The translations under genes and the position numbers were made by a program. DNA of 64,000 nt, taken from positions 1 to 64,000 of the forward strand of contig CAMYKK010000004.1 of assembly GCA_947258975.1 (NCBI GenBank), written 5' to 3'. The stretch's first letter is position 1. Each line of letters begins with the position of its first letter. The notes below the pieces were generated by a model. That model searched no databases and was not told the origin of the DNA. It worked only from the letters and a program-made list of their open reading frames with translations. This document shows positions 54,295 to 64,000 of the stretch, piece by piece. The stretch comes from an uncultured Gammaproteobacteria bacterium. Its GTDB lineage: Bacteria; Pseudomonadota; Gammaproteobacteria; Arenicellales; JAANXG01.

Positions 54295-55002
54295 TCACAG
54301 ACCGCTGACCGACGTCAGCAGCATGGTCGTCACCCGTGAGGGCCTTTTTTCGACGATTTTTACCGGCAGATTGCCCCGAGTCGGCGCTACCCACACGGTG
54401 AAGGTGCGCTCCGGCCGGCCGTGTCGTTGTTGTTCGATGCGGATACTATCCAACACGCCAAGCGGCGTCGCGAGCCGTTCCTCAGTGATACTCAAATTTG
54501 TAAAATGCCGGATGCGGTTGCCGCCGACAATATGCATCATGCGATTGATGAAAGTGTCGGGTTTCCCAACCATAAACGCGAATGGAACGCTGCAATTGTC
54601 GAGGGTATAGCCGTTCGGCAGTGGGCGTGTGTCGCCGCCTTTGAATTGAATCGTACCTGCGTGCCAATCGAATTTCACGGTGTGGCGGTAACCACGGCGC
54701 CCTTCGCGTGTTACTTCGTAATTCTGAGTTTGGATCTCGTGCGCCTTGACGGAAAAAACACAGCTTTCCTTAACGTCTCCACCCAGCAGGATTGACGCCA
54801 GGCCTTCCGCCCGGGTGCGGGAATCAACTTGATACACATCTCCCGCGCGGCGCAGGCGAGTGGACAAGCTGCCAAGCTCCGCGCTGCCCAGACTGACGCG
54901 GTATTGAAGCGTCAATTCTTCCGGCAGCACCTCGCTACGGGCGGATAGCAACGGTGTCAGCGCCAGACAGATCAGCAAAATACTCGCGCGAAGAGTGGGC
55001 AT
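54295..55002 (-). CDS. DUF3108 exported protein
   Basis: A 235-residue protein with a signal peptide (ASILLICLALTPLLSARSEV). LTLQYRVSLGSAELGSLSTR and the C-terminal VWVAPTRGNLPVKIVEKR are typical of DUF3108, a periplasmic family with LolA-like strand-rich composition. It commonly follows purN in gammaproteobacteria, as here after one base. The function is unknown; a role in envelope maintenance is only a guess. Confidence 0.9.
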   Translation of the reverse strand: MPTLRASILLICLALTPLLSARSEVLPEELTLQYRVSLGSAELGSLSTRLRRAGDVYQVDSRTRAEGLASILLGGDVKESCVFSVKAHEIQTQNYEVTREGRRGYRHTVKFDWHAGTIQFKGGDTRPLPNGYTLDNCSVPFAFMVGKPDTFINRMMHIVGGNRIRHFTNLSITEERLATPLGVLDSIRIEQQRHGRPERTFTVWVAPTRGNLPVKIVEKRPSRVTTMLLTSVSGL

Positions 55003-55003
55003 G

Positions 55004-55666
55004 TTAGTTAGGTATTCCGTGCCGACGGTGGGATGTCAGGCTCTGCTCAGGACGCGTCTCGCCGTCGAGTAACACGCGACCGTCACGGGCGCTCAACCGG
55101 CCTTCCGCGAACCAGCGGATTGCTTGCGGCAGGATGCGGTGCTCTTCCTGCAGCACTCTTTCGGCCAGGATTTCGGGAGAGTCATCCGCATATATTGGCA
55201 CTTTTGACTGGACGATGATAGGACCGGCATCGAGGTTTGTGGTCACAAAGTGCACGCTGGCCCCGTGGTTACTGGCCCCGTCGGCGAGCGCCCGCTCGTG
55301 GGTGTTCAAGCCACGATATTTGGGCAGTAAGGACGGATGAATGTTCATGATGCGTCCCTCGAAACGGCCGACGAACTGTGCGCCGAGTATGCGCATGAAG
55401 CCGGCGAGCACGATAAGGTCCGGATTGAACTCGGAAACCAGGTCGCGCAAGGCCAGATCGTAGTCGTTGCGGTCGGCAAATCCCGCGTGGCTCAGAACAC
55501 GGGTCTCTATTCCAGCTTGTTGGGCTCGGTGCAGGCCCAACGCATCGGCCTCATTGCTGATGACCGCGGCGATCCGTGCCGGCAGTTCGCCCCGCCCTAC
55601 CGCGTCGATGATACTTTGCAGATTGCTGCCCCGGCCCGAGATCAGGACGACGATCGCGATGGTCAT
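55004..55666 (-). CDS. purN: Phosphoribosylglycinamide formyltransferase
   Basis: A 220-residue GAR transformylase using 10-formyl-THF. [20 protein letters not shown] binds the phosphate. [20 protein letters not shown] followed by [10 protein letters not shown] contains the catalytic His, and [20 protein letters not shown] the catalytic Asp. The start ATG overlaps the purM stop by 4 bases. Confidence 0.96.
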   Translation of the reverse strand: MTIAIVVLISGRGSNLQSIIDAVGRGELPARIAAVISNEADALGLHRAQQAGIETRVLSHAGFADRNDYDLALRDLVSEFNPDLIVLAGFMRILGAQFVGRFEGRIMNIHPSLLPKYRGLNTHERALADGASNHGASVHFVTTNLDAGPIIVQSKVPIYADDSPEILAERVLQEEHRILPQAIRWFAEGRLSARDGRVLLDGETRPEQSLTSHRRHGIPN

Positions 55667-56718
55667 GGCTGCGCGCCCGGATGCCGGACCACGACCTCCG
55701 GCTCGCTGCCGGCGGCCTCCACGTGGCCGATTAGGATGGGAGTCTCTCCCTGGTCGCGCAGTAATTCCATGGCAGCGTCGGTATCCGACTCGCCAATCAC
55801 CGCGATCATGCCCAGGCCGCAGTTGAACGTGCGATACATCTCATCGGTTTCGATGCGTGCGGTTTGTTGCAACCAATTGAAAATCGGCGGCCATGACCAA
55901 TTGCCAGTGTCGACCACAGCGCGGCAACCCGGAGGTAACACGCGGCACAGGTTGCCTGGCACACCGCCGCCGGTGATGTGCGCCAGCGCATGGACGTCGA
56001 TGCGGCGCAGCAGCGCCAACAGCGGCTTGACATAGATTCGCGTCGGCGCAAGTAGCAGATCAAGCAGGGAATCAGCGCCCAAACGCTGCGATAGGTCGAT
56101 GTTGCCGTCGTCGATAATCTTGCGGATTAATGAGAACCCATTGGCGTGCGGACCGGAGGATGCCAAGCCCACCAGGGCATCCCCGGCGCTCACCGCGCGC
56201 CCGTCGAGTATCCGGCCGTGTTCCACCGCGCCGACGCAAAAACCGGCCAAGTCATACTCCCCTTTGATGTACATGCCCGGCATTTCCGCGGTCTCTCCGC
56301 CGATAAGTGCGGCGCCGGCTGCGCGGCAGCCTTCGCCGATGCCGGCCACCACTTGGTGGGCAACCTCCGGCTGCAGCCGTCCGGTCGCGAAATAATCCAG
56401 GAAAAACAGCGGCTCGGCGCCCTGGACCACGACGTCGTTGGCGCTCATCGCGACCAGGTCGATACCGACCGTGTTGTGCCGCCCGTGCCTGAATGCCAGT
56501 TTGAGTTTGGTGCCGACGCCATCGGTGGCGGCGACCAACACCGGCCGGCGGTAGCTTTTGGGAATTTCGAACAACGCCCCAAATCCACCCAACCCGCTCA
56601 CACATCCCTCGCGATCGGTGCTACGTGCGATCGGTTTGATTGCTTCAACGAAGTTATCGCCGGCATTGATGTCAACACCGGCATCACGATAGGTCAGCTT
56701 AGATTCGAATTCGGCCAG
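55663..56718 (-). CDS. purM: Phosphoribosylformylglycinamidine cyclo-ligase
   Basis: An AIR synthetase of about 351 residues. [52 protein letters not shown] and [14 protein letters not shown] are diagnostic. The start is uncertain. The family N-terminus matches CTG 56718, which has GGAG seven bases upstream. The only ATG upstream (56811) would add 31 residues not found in PurM and has no Shine-Dalgarno sequence. It is cotranscribed with purN and the DUF3108 gene. Confidence 0.93.
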   Translation of the reverse strand: MAEFESKLTYRDAGVDINAGDNFVEAIKPIARSTDREGCVSGLGGFGALFEIPKSYRRPVLVAATDGVGTKLKLAFRHGRHNTVGIDLVAMSANDVVVQGAEPLFFLDYFATGRLQPEVAHQVVAGIGEGCRAAGAALIGGETAEMPGMYIKGEYDLAGFCVGAVEHGRILDGRAVSAGDALVGLASSGPHANGFSLIRKIIDDGNIDLSQRLGADSLLDLLLAPTRIYVKPLLALLRRIDVHALAHITGGGVPGNLCRVLPPGCRAVVDTGNWSWPPIFNWLQQTARIETDEMYRTFNCGLGMIAVIGESDTDAAMELLRDQGETPILIGHVEAAGSEPEVVVRHPGAQP

Positions 56719-56884
56719 GGTCCGACTCCAATGGTTGGCAGATAAATGGATCAATTGATCGGATAACGGTATTTTTGTTGGCTGGCGAGTACCGATACGC
56801 TCGGTTCGCATCGGCCATATATTAAGGTATATTGCCCAACAGCGATACGAAAAATCTCGGACTTAGAATATCGGTCTACTGGCC

Positions 56885-57454
56885 ATGTCTTTCATTCCCA
56901 ATCTGTTAACGCTGCTCCGTGCCGCGGCGGCGCCGGTATTGATCGTCCTGCTCGAAGACAAGGCGTTTCATTTGGCGTTGCTGGTATTTATTCTCGCGGG
57001 AGCGTCGGATGGGTTGGATGGCTATATTGCGAAACGTTACCACTTTGAGACACGTTTGGGTGCGATCCTGGATCCGGTCGCGGACAAGGTATTGTTGGTC
57101 AGCGGATTCGTGATGCTTACCATCCTGGATTTGATACCGTTGTGGTTGCTGGTCACGGTCGTTTTCCGCGATGTATTGATCGTCGGCGGTTATCTGGTGC
57201 TGGTGACGCTGAACGGCAGCGTGCAAATGCAACCCAGTGCCGTCAGCAAGGTCAACACCGTGATGCAGATTTCCCTGTTGGCGGTTATCTTGGCGCAACA
57301 GGCGCAATGGATCGCAATACCCATGTTGACCACCGTGCTCGTGAGTGGGGTTTTTGCCACCACCGTGATCAGCGGTGCCCACTACGTATGGGTGTGGGCG
57401 TTCGGAAAGCACAGCGATGTCGCCGCCAAGCGGGAAATCCAAGCAACAGACTAG
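56885..57454 (+). CDS. CDP-alcohol phosphatidyltransferase family protein
   Basis: A 189-residue, four- to five-span integral membrane enzyme. The family motif DGxxAR-G-D-D appears as SDGLDGYIAKRYHFETRLGA followed by ILDPVADK, with the acidic residues intact and Lys in place of the Arg. It resembles phosphatidylglycerophosphate synthase-like enzymes but is of the short type often found upstream of hda. The lipid alcohol it transfers is not determined. Confidence 0.9.
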   Translation: MSFIPNLLTLLRAAAAPVLIVLLEDKAFHLALLVFILAGASDGLDGYIAKRYHFETRLGAILDPVADKVLLVSGFVMLTILDLIPLWLLVTVVFRDVLIVGGYLVLVTLNGSVQMQPSAVSKVNTVMQISLLAVILAQQAQWIAIPMLTTVLVSGVFATTVISGAHYVWVWAFGKHSDVAAKREIQATD

Positions 57455-57462
57455 CATTAACT

Positions 57463-58763
<1,301 letters not shown>

Positions 58764-59111
58764 TTACAGCAGCGCTAAGACCGCTTCCGGGGGGCGTCCG
58801 ATGACGGCCTTATCAGCGGACACGACGATGGGACGTTGGATGAGTATGGGGTGCGTGATCATGGCATCAATGAGGGCGTCCCGGGACAGGTCGGTATTGT
58901 CAAGATCCAGCGACCGGTACTCTTTTTCGTTGCGGCGCATGAGTTCCCGTGGCTCCAGGCTCAGCAGCGTGAGAATGTGCTCGAGTTGGTCCGCGGACGG
59001 GGGGGAGTTTAGATACTCGATCACCCGAAACTCGACGCCTCGGTCTTGTAGCAGTCCGAGCGTCTGGCGTGATTTCGAGCAGCGAGGATTATGATATATG
59101 GTGATTGCCAT
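58764..59111 (-). CDS. arsC: Arsenate reductase (glutaredoxin type)
   Basis: A 115-residue ArsC-family protein. The catalytic Cys is in YHNPRCSKSRQTLGLLQDRG (about residue 11), and the basic triad appears as REL, IVVSADKAVIGRPPEAVL. ATG 59111 is chosen as the usual N-terminus (MAITIYHNPRC). No arsenite pump gene is adjacent, so a general redox role is as likely as arsenic resistance. Confidence 0.93.
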   Translation of the reverse strand: MAITIYHNPRCSKSRQTLGLLQDRGVEFRVIEYLNSPPSADQLEHILTLLSLEPRELMRRNEKEYRSLDLDNTDLSRDALIDAMITHPILIQRPIVVSADKAVIGRPPEAVLALL

Positions 59112-59202
59112 CGAATCCCCCACGTCCTCCCGGGAATAGCGTGTTTGTTGACACTACGAAACTGGAATGGTAGCTTCGCACATGGTCAATTGCCGTAATG
59201 TC

Positions 59203-59232
59203 TTGGTCTGACAATAGATCATAGCGTACAAT
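59203..59232 (+). promoter_or_regulatory. Possible sigma-70 promoter of the LysM lipoprotein gene
   Basis: TTGGTC (59203-59208) and TACAAT (59227-59232) are separated by 18 bases, and the start codon lies 48 bases further on. The -10 is good; the -35 is moderate. Confidence 0.4.
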
Positions 59233-59279
59233 AAAACTGTCTGAAGAACGATACCAAACCCTTTTTGGAGAAACTAATA

Positions 59280-59723
59280 ATGACCCCATTCAAACATGCC
59301 GCAAGAGTGTTTGGAATTGGCTTGGCGGCAGCGGTAATTGCGACCGGTTGCGCGAGCAGCAAGCCTGCAGGGCAGGCGGCTACCCCAGCCGCGGCCCCGG
59401 CGGTGGCTGGTGCGGGTGCGGCGGCTGCCCCGATGGCCAAAGCGGGCGAGATCTACGCGGTGGTGCGCGGAGATTGTTTGTGGTGTATCTCCGAACAATC
59501 CAATATATACGGTAATCCCTATAAGTGGCCGTTGATATTCAAGGCCAATAAGAATCAGATTCGCGACGCCGATCTGATTTATCCGGGGCAGGAACTCACC
59601 ATCGATCGCGACGCATCGGCGGCCGCTATCGACGCGGCCATACAACATGCCAAGACGCGGGGTGCATGGAGTGTCGGGCCGATCGAAACCACCGACACGG
59701 CGTTCTTGGCGGGGTCAAGGTAA
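59280..59723 (+). CDS. LysM-domain lipoprotein
   Basis: A 147-residue lipoprotein. The signal ends at the lipobox VIATGC, giving a lipidated Cys about residue 24, followed by an Ala-rich linker (residues 27-55). A LysM-type domain follows (GEIYAVVRGDCLWCISEQSN to LIYPGQELTIDRD), which would bind peptidoglycan. ATG 59280 is preceded by GGAG nine bases upstream. An intrinsic terminator follows. The function beyond wall binding is unknown. Confidence 0.88.
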   Translation: MTPFKHAARVFGIGLAAAVIATGCASSKPAGQAATPAAAPAVAGAGAAAAPMAKAGEIYAVVRGDCLWCISEQSNIYGNPYKWPLIFKANKNQIRDADLIYPGQELTIDRDASAAAIDAAIQHAKTRGAWSVGPIETTDTAFLAGSR

Positions 59724-59758
59724 TCGCCGCAACCAATTAGCAGCATTGTAATCAGTTG

Positions 59759-59783
59759 AAAGGCCCCGCAAGCGGGGCCTTTT
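59759..59783 (+). terminator. Rho-independent terminator of the LysM gene
   Basis: AAAGGCCCCGC-AA-GCGGGGCCTTTT, an eleven-base stem with a two-base loop and a short T run; GTTTTTT follows shortly after. It lies 36 bases past the LysM stop. Confidence 0.9.
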
Positions 59784-59841
59784 GCGTTTTTTGCCCTGCA
59801 AATGTCCTGCTGCGTTCGGCTGGTGGTACACGTGACACACG

Positions 59842-60717
59842 ATGAACGACCCATCGCAACACAAGCACTGGATTCATCGCTGGCAAGCTCACCATCATCG
59901 TAGGTCCGAGATGCTGCCGTCTCGGGTGTGGCGGCATTTCATTGATGACGGGCTTCCACGAAATGCCGCGGCGTTGGCTTACGCCACGCTTCTCGCGCTG
60001 GTGCCACTGGCCGCGCTGGCGTTTTCGGCTTTGTCCATGTTCCCGGTATTCGAGGAGTGGGCGTTGATGTTGGAGGAGTTTGTTTATCAAAATTTCGTGC
60101 CGGCGGCTGGTGATGTTATTCGCGAACATCTGCAGCGGTTCACGGAACATACTGGAAAGCTCACTGCTATCGGCTCGGTGTTCTTGGTGGTCGGTGCGGT
60201 ATTGCTGCTGTTTACCATAGAAGAGACGTTCAACGAGATCTGGCACGTGAAGGAAGGCCGCCGGATGTCTCAGCGCGTCTTGTCCTATTGGGCGGTATTG
60301 ACCCTGGGGCCACTGCTAATCGGCGCCAGCTTGTCAGTGACGTCGTACTTGATTTCACTGACGTTGAGCCCCGACCAAGCGGTATTGGCGCAGGCCCAGT
60401 CCTATGCCCTGGCGGCGTTGCCGTTCGTGTTTGAGGTGCTGGCGTTTTTGATACTGTACATGGTGGTACCCAATTGCGTCGTGCGCTTTCGCGATGCGCT
60501 CGTTGGCGGAGTCCTGGCAGCGATACTTTTTGAGGTCAGTAAACGCGGGTTTGCCTGGTTCGTGTTGAATTTTGCCAGCTACCAGGTCATCTACGGGGCG
60601 TTGGCGACCATCCCGATATTCCTGATTTGGATATACATCTCCTGGTTGGTGGTGCTGGTGGGTGCTGCGGTGGTTGTGGTGATGGGGCAACCGCCGCCGC
60701 AACAGGCGGAGGCATGA
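59842..60717 (+). CDS. YihY/BrkB family inner-membrane protein
   Basis: A 291-residue, six-span membrane protein of the YihY/BrkB family. FIDDGLPRNAAALAYATLLA near residues 33-52 and NEIWHVKEGRR (about 132-142) are the conserved blocks; the final span VVLVGAAVVVVMGQPP ends the chain. The family was once proposed to be RNase BN, which has been disproved; its transport function is still unclear. Confidence 0.93.
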   Translation: MNDPSQHKHWIHRWQAHHHRRSEMLPSRVWRHFIDDGLPRNAAALAYATLLALVPLAALAFSALSMFPVFEEWALMLEEFVYQNFVPAAGDVIREHLQRFTEHTGKLTAIGSVFLVVGAVLLLFTIEETFNEIWHVKEGRRMSQRVLSYWAVLTLGPLLIGASLSVTSYLISLTLSPDQAVLAQAQSYALAALPFVFEVLAFLILYMVVPNCVVRFRDALVGGVLAAILFEVSKRGFAWFVLNFASYQVIYGALATIPIFLIWIYISWLVVLVGAAVVVVMGQPPPQQAEA

Positions 60718-60809
60718 TTTCAACACGGAGGTGATGTATTGCGCCGCAGCGTCGATAGCGCCAAAATCGAGACTGCAGGGAGCAAATTCGAACTACCGTG
60801 AGGCATGAA

Positions 60810-61361
60810 ATGAGTCGATCAGCACGTTGTATTTGGGTGTGGTTCTCCTTGATATTTTCGGCTGCGCTTTGGGCAGATTCGGTACGCACGGCTGCTGAGA
60901 CTTTTTTTCATCAAAGTTTCGGCGACCTGCAGGAAGAACTGGCCACCGCCCGCGATGAAGACAAAAAGGGATTATTGGTCATGTTCGAGACCGACGACTG
61001 CCCATGGTGCAAGCGCATGAAGGCGACGGTTTTGAACAAAAAGTCGATTCAAGACTACTACCGCTCAAATTTCCGCATCCTCGCCCTGGATACTAACGGC
61101 GATACTCTAATCACTGATTTTTCCGGAAACGAGGTGGCGGAAAAAGACTTCGCGCTCAAGCACAATCGGGTGCGTGCCACGCCGGTGTTCGCATTTTTTA
61201 ATCTCAAAGGAAACTTGGTGATGCGCTATACGGGGGCAACGCGAAACCATGAGGAGTTCCAATGGTTGGGTGAGTTCGTGGTCGAGGACCACTACCGGAC
61301 CATGAAATTCACCAAGTATAAGCGCGCGCGACGTGCCGCCCTGAATAAGAACAAATCTTAG
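60810..61361 (+). CDS. Exported thioredoxin-fold protein (SoxW/DsbD-gamma-like)
   Basis: A 183-residue protein with a signal peptide (CIWVWFSLIFSAALWADS) and a thioredoxin fold. FETDDCPWCKRMKATVLNKK carries the CxxC pair (CPWC), and the cis-Pro loop is RATPVFAFFNLKGN. It is likely periplasmic and reduces or isomerises disulfides. SoxW-type proteins of this layout occur in sulfur-oxidising bacteria, but no sox genes are present here. A GTG twelve bases upstream is an alternative start. Confidence 0.85.
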   Translation: MSRSARCIWVWFSLIFSAALWADSVRTAAETFFHQSFGDLQEELATARDEDKKGLLVMFETDDCPWCKRMKATVLNKKSIQDYYRSNFRILALDTNGDTLITDFSGNEVAEKDFALKHNRVRATPVFAFFNLKGNLVMRYTGATRNHEEFQWLGEFVVEDHYRTMKFTKYKRARRAALNKNKS

Positions 61362-61393
61362 ATATCCGACCTAACCATACCTTCCGGCAGGCA

Positions 61394-62731
61394 TTGAACA
61401 CGGTGAATGCACACTTCGGTCGCAGATCCGCGTGGCTACTTCTGAGTGTCCTTTGGATCTGCGCCAGTGCCGACGAACAACGAGCCGAGCCCGTCACCGG
61501 TGCGCCACTGCCTGATCCGTTGACCCTGGACGCGGCGTTGGCATTGGCGGATGAATCACATCCAGATAAGGATGAGCAGCTCGCGCAGCTCGCGATTTCA
61601 CAAGCTGATCTCGCGGCCGTACAGGCGTCCTACGGACTCAATGCCTTTGTCGACTTCGACCCTCGCTGGGTGGATCCGGCGGCCGAACCGGGGCATGACC
61701 TGGTCAACGACAGCCGGGCGGGATTCGTTCTGCACAAGAAGTTATACGATTTCGGGCGTGGCCGCGCACTGCGTGAAGGCGCCGCCGCCGCGGTGCGGGC
61801 GGAAGAACTCACCCTGGTCGACGTTCGGCAACAGCGGCGCCTGGAGGTCATGGCGCGCTTTCTGGATGTCATTCTGGCGGATTTGAAATTTCTCGCCGAT
61901 GACGAAGAGATGTCGCTGCGCTATGTACGTTTCGACAAGGCGGTGACGCGAAAGGGCCTGGAGATGGTATCCGAGGTTGATCTTCTCAGGCTGGAAACCG
62001 CGTATCGCGAAGCATTAGATGTTCGTTTTGAGACCCAGGCACAGCAACGTTACACGCGGATGTTGCTGGCCCTTGCGCTGAATCGGCCGGGCGAATTGCC
62101 CCAAGATCTGGCGCGGCCGGAGTTTCCCGAACTGGCGCGCAAAACCCCGGAGAATGAGTCGGTGATACAACAAGCCTTGTCGGGGAATCCTTTGGTGACC
62201 GCGATGCGCGCGAAGGTCGAGGCAGCGGCGCATGCTTTGAGTGCGGAGCAGGCCATGCGTCACCCGGTGTTATCTGCGGAAGCGGGAGCGAGATACCTGG
62301 AACGTGAGATCGGATCGCGGGACCAGGCCCGCATCGGGCTGCGGTTGCGTTTTCCCCTGTACCAAGGAGGCACTAACCGTGCAGTGGTCGCGCGGGCCGA
62401 GGCGGAGCTGGACAAGACGCGGGCGGCGCTGCGCAGGGCGGAGTTGACGCTCCGTCAGCACGTTTTGCGCCTGTTGAAACGGCTGGATACGCTGCGGTCG
62501 CAACGGCGCACGGCTCAGGTCCGCGAAGACTACCGCGACCTGGCGGTGGATCTCGCGCGGGGCCTGTATGAGATGGAGGTACGCACCAACCTTGGGGAAT
62601 CCATGGCGCGCTTGACCGAGGCGCAATGGCAATCGGCCAAGATCGAATTTGAGACCGTGCTCACTTGGGCGCGCCTGGATGCCCTGCTGGGCAAGTTGGT
62701 CACCGCAACAGCAACGGAGACGGAACAATGA
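61394..62731 (+). CDS. TolC-family outer-membrane efflux protein
   Basis: A 445-residue protein of the TolC/OEP family. An N-terminal signal-like stretch (LLLSVLWICASAD) is followed by LTLDAALALADESHPDK. Two related helical halves follow (about 60-240 and 250-430), with FPLYQGGTNRAVVARAEAEL typical of the second repeat. It forms a trimeric outer-membrane channel. Start TTG 61394 or GTG 61403; neither has a strong ribosome site. The stop overlaps the adaptor gene start by 4 bases. Confidence 0.85.
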   Translation: MNTVNAHFGRRSAWLLLSVLWICASADEQRAEPVTGAPLPDPLTLDAALALADESHPDKDEQLAQLAISQADLAAVQASYGLNAFVDFDPRWVDPAAEPGHDLVNDSRAGFVLHKKLYDFGRGRALREGAAAAVRAEELTLVDVRQQRRLEVMARFLDVILADLKFLADDEEMSLRYVRFDKAVTRKGLEMVSEVDLLRLETAYREALDVRFETQAQQRYTRMLLALALNRPGELPQDLARPEFPELARKTPENESVIQQALSGNPLVTAMRAKVEAAAHALSAEQAMRHPVLSAEAGARYLEREIGSRDQARIGLRLRFPLYQGGTNRAVVARAEAELDKTRAALRRAELTLRQHVLRLLKRLDTLRSQRRTAQVREDYRDLAVDLARGLYEMEVRTNLGESMARLTEAQWQSAKIEFETVLTWARLDALLGKLVTATATETEQ

Positions 62732-63498
62732 AGAGGTGGTTGAGCGGGTTGTTGATGATCTGGATCGCGTTGAATCCGCTTGGCCTGCATGCCGCAACCT
62801 GCGACGGCAACTTGACGTGGGCGGTGCGCGCCGAACTCGGTCTACCGGTGTCCGGCGTCATCGCGTCGGTAAACGCCGCGCCGGGAGCAGCGGTGCAGTC
62901 CGGCCAGGAACTGGTGAGTCTGGAGGCCACGCCATTCGAGGCCAGGCTCAAGATCGCGCAAGCAGAGAACGACGGCACCGGCGCCGAATACCAGGAGCAA
63001 AAACGGGCGCTGGCGCGGGCGGAAGAATTATATGATCGCGGTGTGCTGTCCACCGTGGAGCTGGATCATGCCAAGTTGCAGCTCGCAAAGGCGCGTTCCG
63101 CCCACCAGGCGGCGCAGGCGGCCTTGACATTGGCGCGCTATGAATTGGACCGAAGCCGGCTCAAGGCTCCCTTCGATGGACTGGTATTGGCCATTCACGC
63201 GGTGCCGGGGCAGATCATTGCCAGTAGGTTGCAGCCACCGGTGCTGGTGGAGCTCGCCAAGGCCAACCGTTACCGGGTTCGCTGCTGGGCACCGATTGCG
63301 GCCTTGGAGCGCTTACAGCCCGGTGATCGGGTGACGGTGTCTGTGGGGAGTGGGCGTTATCCCGGCGATACCCTAGCTGTCGGTCTGGAGTCGCGGCCAG
63401 ACGGGCCAGGTGGGGATCTGCAATTTGCGCTGGATTTCATGGTGGCCGTCCAGGAAAAACTGCCGGTGGGCAGCCGCGTCACGGTAGAGCTACCTTGA
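62728..63498 (+). CDS. Periplasmic adaptor (HlyD/RND MFP-type)
   Basis: A 256-residue periplasmic adaptor. A signal peptide (LLMIWIALNPLGLHAATC) is followed by a lipoyl half (GLPVSGVIASVNAAPGAAVQ), a coiled-coil hairpin (residues about 75-130), the second lipoyl half (RLKAPFDGLVLAIHAVPGQI) and a beta-barrel domain. It is short for the family. It is coupled to the TolC-like gene upstream. No RND or ABC pump gene is present within the window. Confidence 0.87.
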   Translation: MKRWLSGLLMIWIALNPLGLHAATCDGNLTWAVRAELGLPVSGVIASVNAAPGAAVQSGQELVSLEATPFEARLKIAQAENDGTGAEYQEQKRALARAEELYDRGVLSTVELDHAKLQLAKARSAHQAAQAALTLARYELDRSRLKAPFDGLVLAIHAVPGQIIASRLQPPVLVELAKANRYRVRCWAPIAALERLQPGDRVTVSVGSGRYPGDTLAVGLESRPDGPGGDLQFALDFMVAVQEKLPVGSRVTVELP

Positions 63499-63767
63499 TG
63501 CCGTGCGAACGTTATCAGATCAAAGGCCGCGTGCAGGGCGTATTTTTCCGCGCTGCCACGCGCGATGAGGCCAGGCGCTTGGGGCTGACCGGATTTGTGC
63601 GCAATATGCCCAACGGTGATGTCGAAGTGATAGCGTGCGGAAATCGCGATGCGTTGGACGAGTTGGCCGCGTGGTTGTGGCGGGGACCGCCGCGCGCACG
63701 GGTGAGCGACGTGGTCAGCGAGGCGATCGTCGGGCACGACACGCGCGGCGAGTTTGTCGTGCGCTAG
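63498..63767 (+). CDS. acyP: Acylphosphatase
   Basis: A 90-residue enzyme that hydrolyses acyl phosphates. The N-terminal KGRVQGVFFRAATRDEARRL contains the catalytic Arg, and LTGFVRNMPNGDVEVIACGN contains the catalytic Asn. The ATG 63498 overlaps the adaptor stop as TGATG, suggesting coupled translation. Confidence 0.94.
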   Translation: MPCERYQIKGRVQGVFFRAATRDEARRLGLTGFVRNMPNGDVEVIACGNRDALDELAAWLWRGPPRARVSDVVSEAIVGHDTRGEFVVR

Positions 63768-63775
63768 ACGTCAGG

Positions 63776-64000
63776 CTACTCTGTTACCAGCGGCTGCCAG
63801 TGGTCGCGCAGTGTCAGGGCCACTCGATCCGCATATTCAGTACGGCCAATACTCCCGTTGTAGGCTGCCAGCGCATCCGGTAGGCGACCCCGTTTCCGAT
63901 CCAGGTAATAACGCAGGATCGCGCAACCGTAACGCAGGTTAGTGCGCGGGTTAAAGAGGTTGTCGTCGGGGTGACCGATCTCTTTTTTCCAAAACGGCAT
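63776..64000 (-). CDS. Lytic transglycosylase (partial, N-terminus beyond the window)
   Basis: The last 74 or so residues of an SLT-type transglycosylase; the gene runs on beyond base 64000. NPRTNLRYGCAILRYYLDRK followed by LPDALAAYNGSIGR matches the end of the SLT catalytic domain (the N-x-R-G and AxAAYN motifs). It would cleave peptidoglycan in the periplasm. It is convergent with acyP. Confidence 0.85.
   Translation of the reverse strand: MPFWKKEIGHPDDNLFNPRTNLRYGCAILRYYLDRKRGRLPDALAAYNGSIGRTEYADRVALTLRDHWQPLVTE

Overview
The window is a stretch of gammaproteobacterial chromosome. Several neighbourhoods are typical of that class: comF next to a bioBFHCD cluster, csp-clpS-clpA, purM-purN-DUF3108 divergent from a CDP-alcohol phosphotransferase gene and hda, nudJ/mnmA/purB, pilS-pilR-pilA, and a caa3-type cytochrome oxidase operon with ctaG, SURF1 and ctaB. 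An aerobic, piliated, biotin-prototrophic free-living bacterium related to Chromatiales- or Acidiferrobacterales-like lineages fits, but the exact taxon cannot be fixed from this sequence alone.

Positions 1-13,800 are an accessory envelope-glycan region. It holds a GDP-mannose 4,6-dehydratase, GT4 glycosyltransferases, methyltransferases and a winged-helix regulator. Its core is a tightly packed six-gene operon on the minus strand (7236 down to 2678). In order, this encodes a nucleotidyltransferase, a compact SerK/SbnI-like serine-kinase-type protein, a second nucleotidyltransferase, a DUF711 protein, a methyltransferase and an Asp/Glu-racemase-type enzyme. Just upstream lie a GT-B-like transferase and an orphan protein. 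I infer a pathway that phosphorylates a small molecule such as serine, activates it with a nucleotide, and attaches it to a glycan. I know of no described system with this exact gene set, and it is the best candidate for novelty here.

Positions 11,700-19,600 combine type IV pilin and its regulators (pilA with a sigma-54 promoter, pilR, pilS) with a TMTC-like multi-span GT-C glycosyltransferase, a polyprenyl-phosphate-hexose-synthase-like GT2 and a GT4, all on one strand directly downstream of pilA. A dedicated pilin glycosylation module is a reasonable inference.

Positions 19,700-33,100 are housekeeping: comF, biotin synthesis, then DUF2244-coxB-coxA-(42-aa membrane gene)-ctaG-coxC, DUF2909, SURF1, a SCO-like protein, ctaB and hspQ. 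Heme A synthase (ctaA) is absent from the operon. Positions 33,200-51,200 mix housekeeping genes (pyrD, a 23S-type pseudouridine synthase, purB, mnmA, nudJ, aceA with a divergent LysR gene) with a TRAP transporter and many short dispersed repeats. Positions 51,200-64,000 hold csp, clpS-clpA, purN/purM, hda, wrbA, arsC, a LysM lipoprotein, yihY, a thioredoxin-fold protein, a TolC/adaptor pair without a pump, acylphosphatase and the edge of a lytic transglycosylase gene.

Three families of short repeats sit between or inside genes; one appears to have extended the 3' end of mnmA. Three housekeeping genes (a DUF2244 gene, pyrD, purM) have their homology-supported N-terminus at a near-cognate codon (ATT, ATC, CTG) placed 6-7 bases after a good Shine-Dalgarno sequence. 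No tRNA, rRNA, CRISPR array or intact insertion sequence was recognised.
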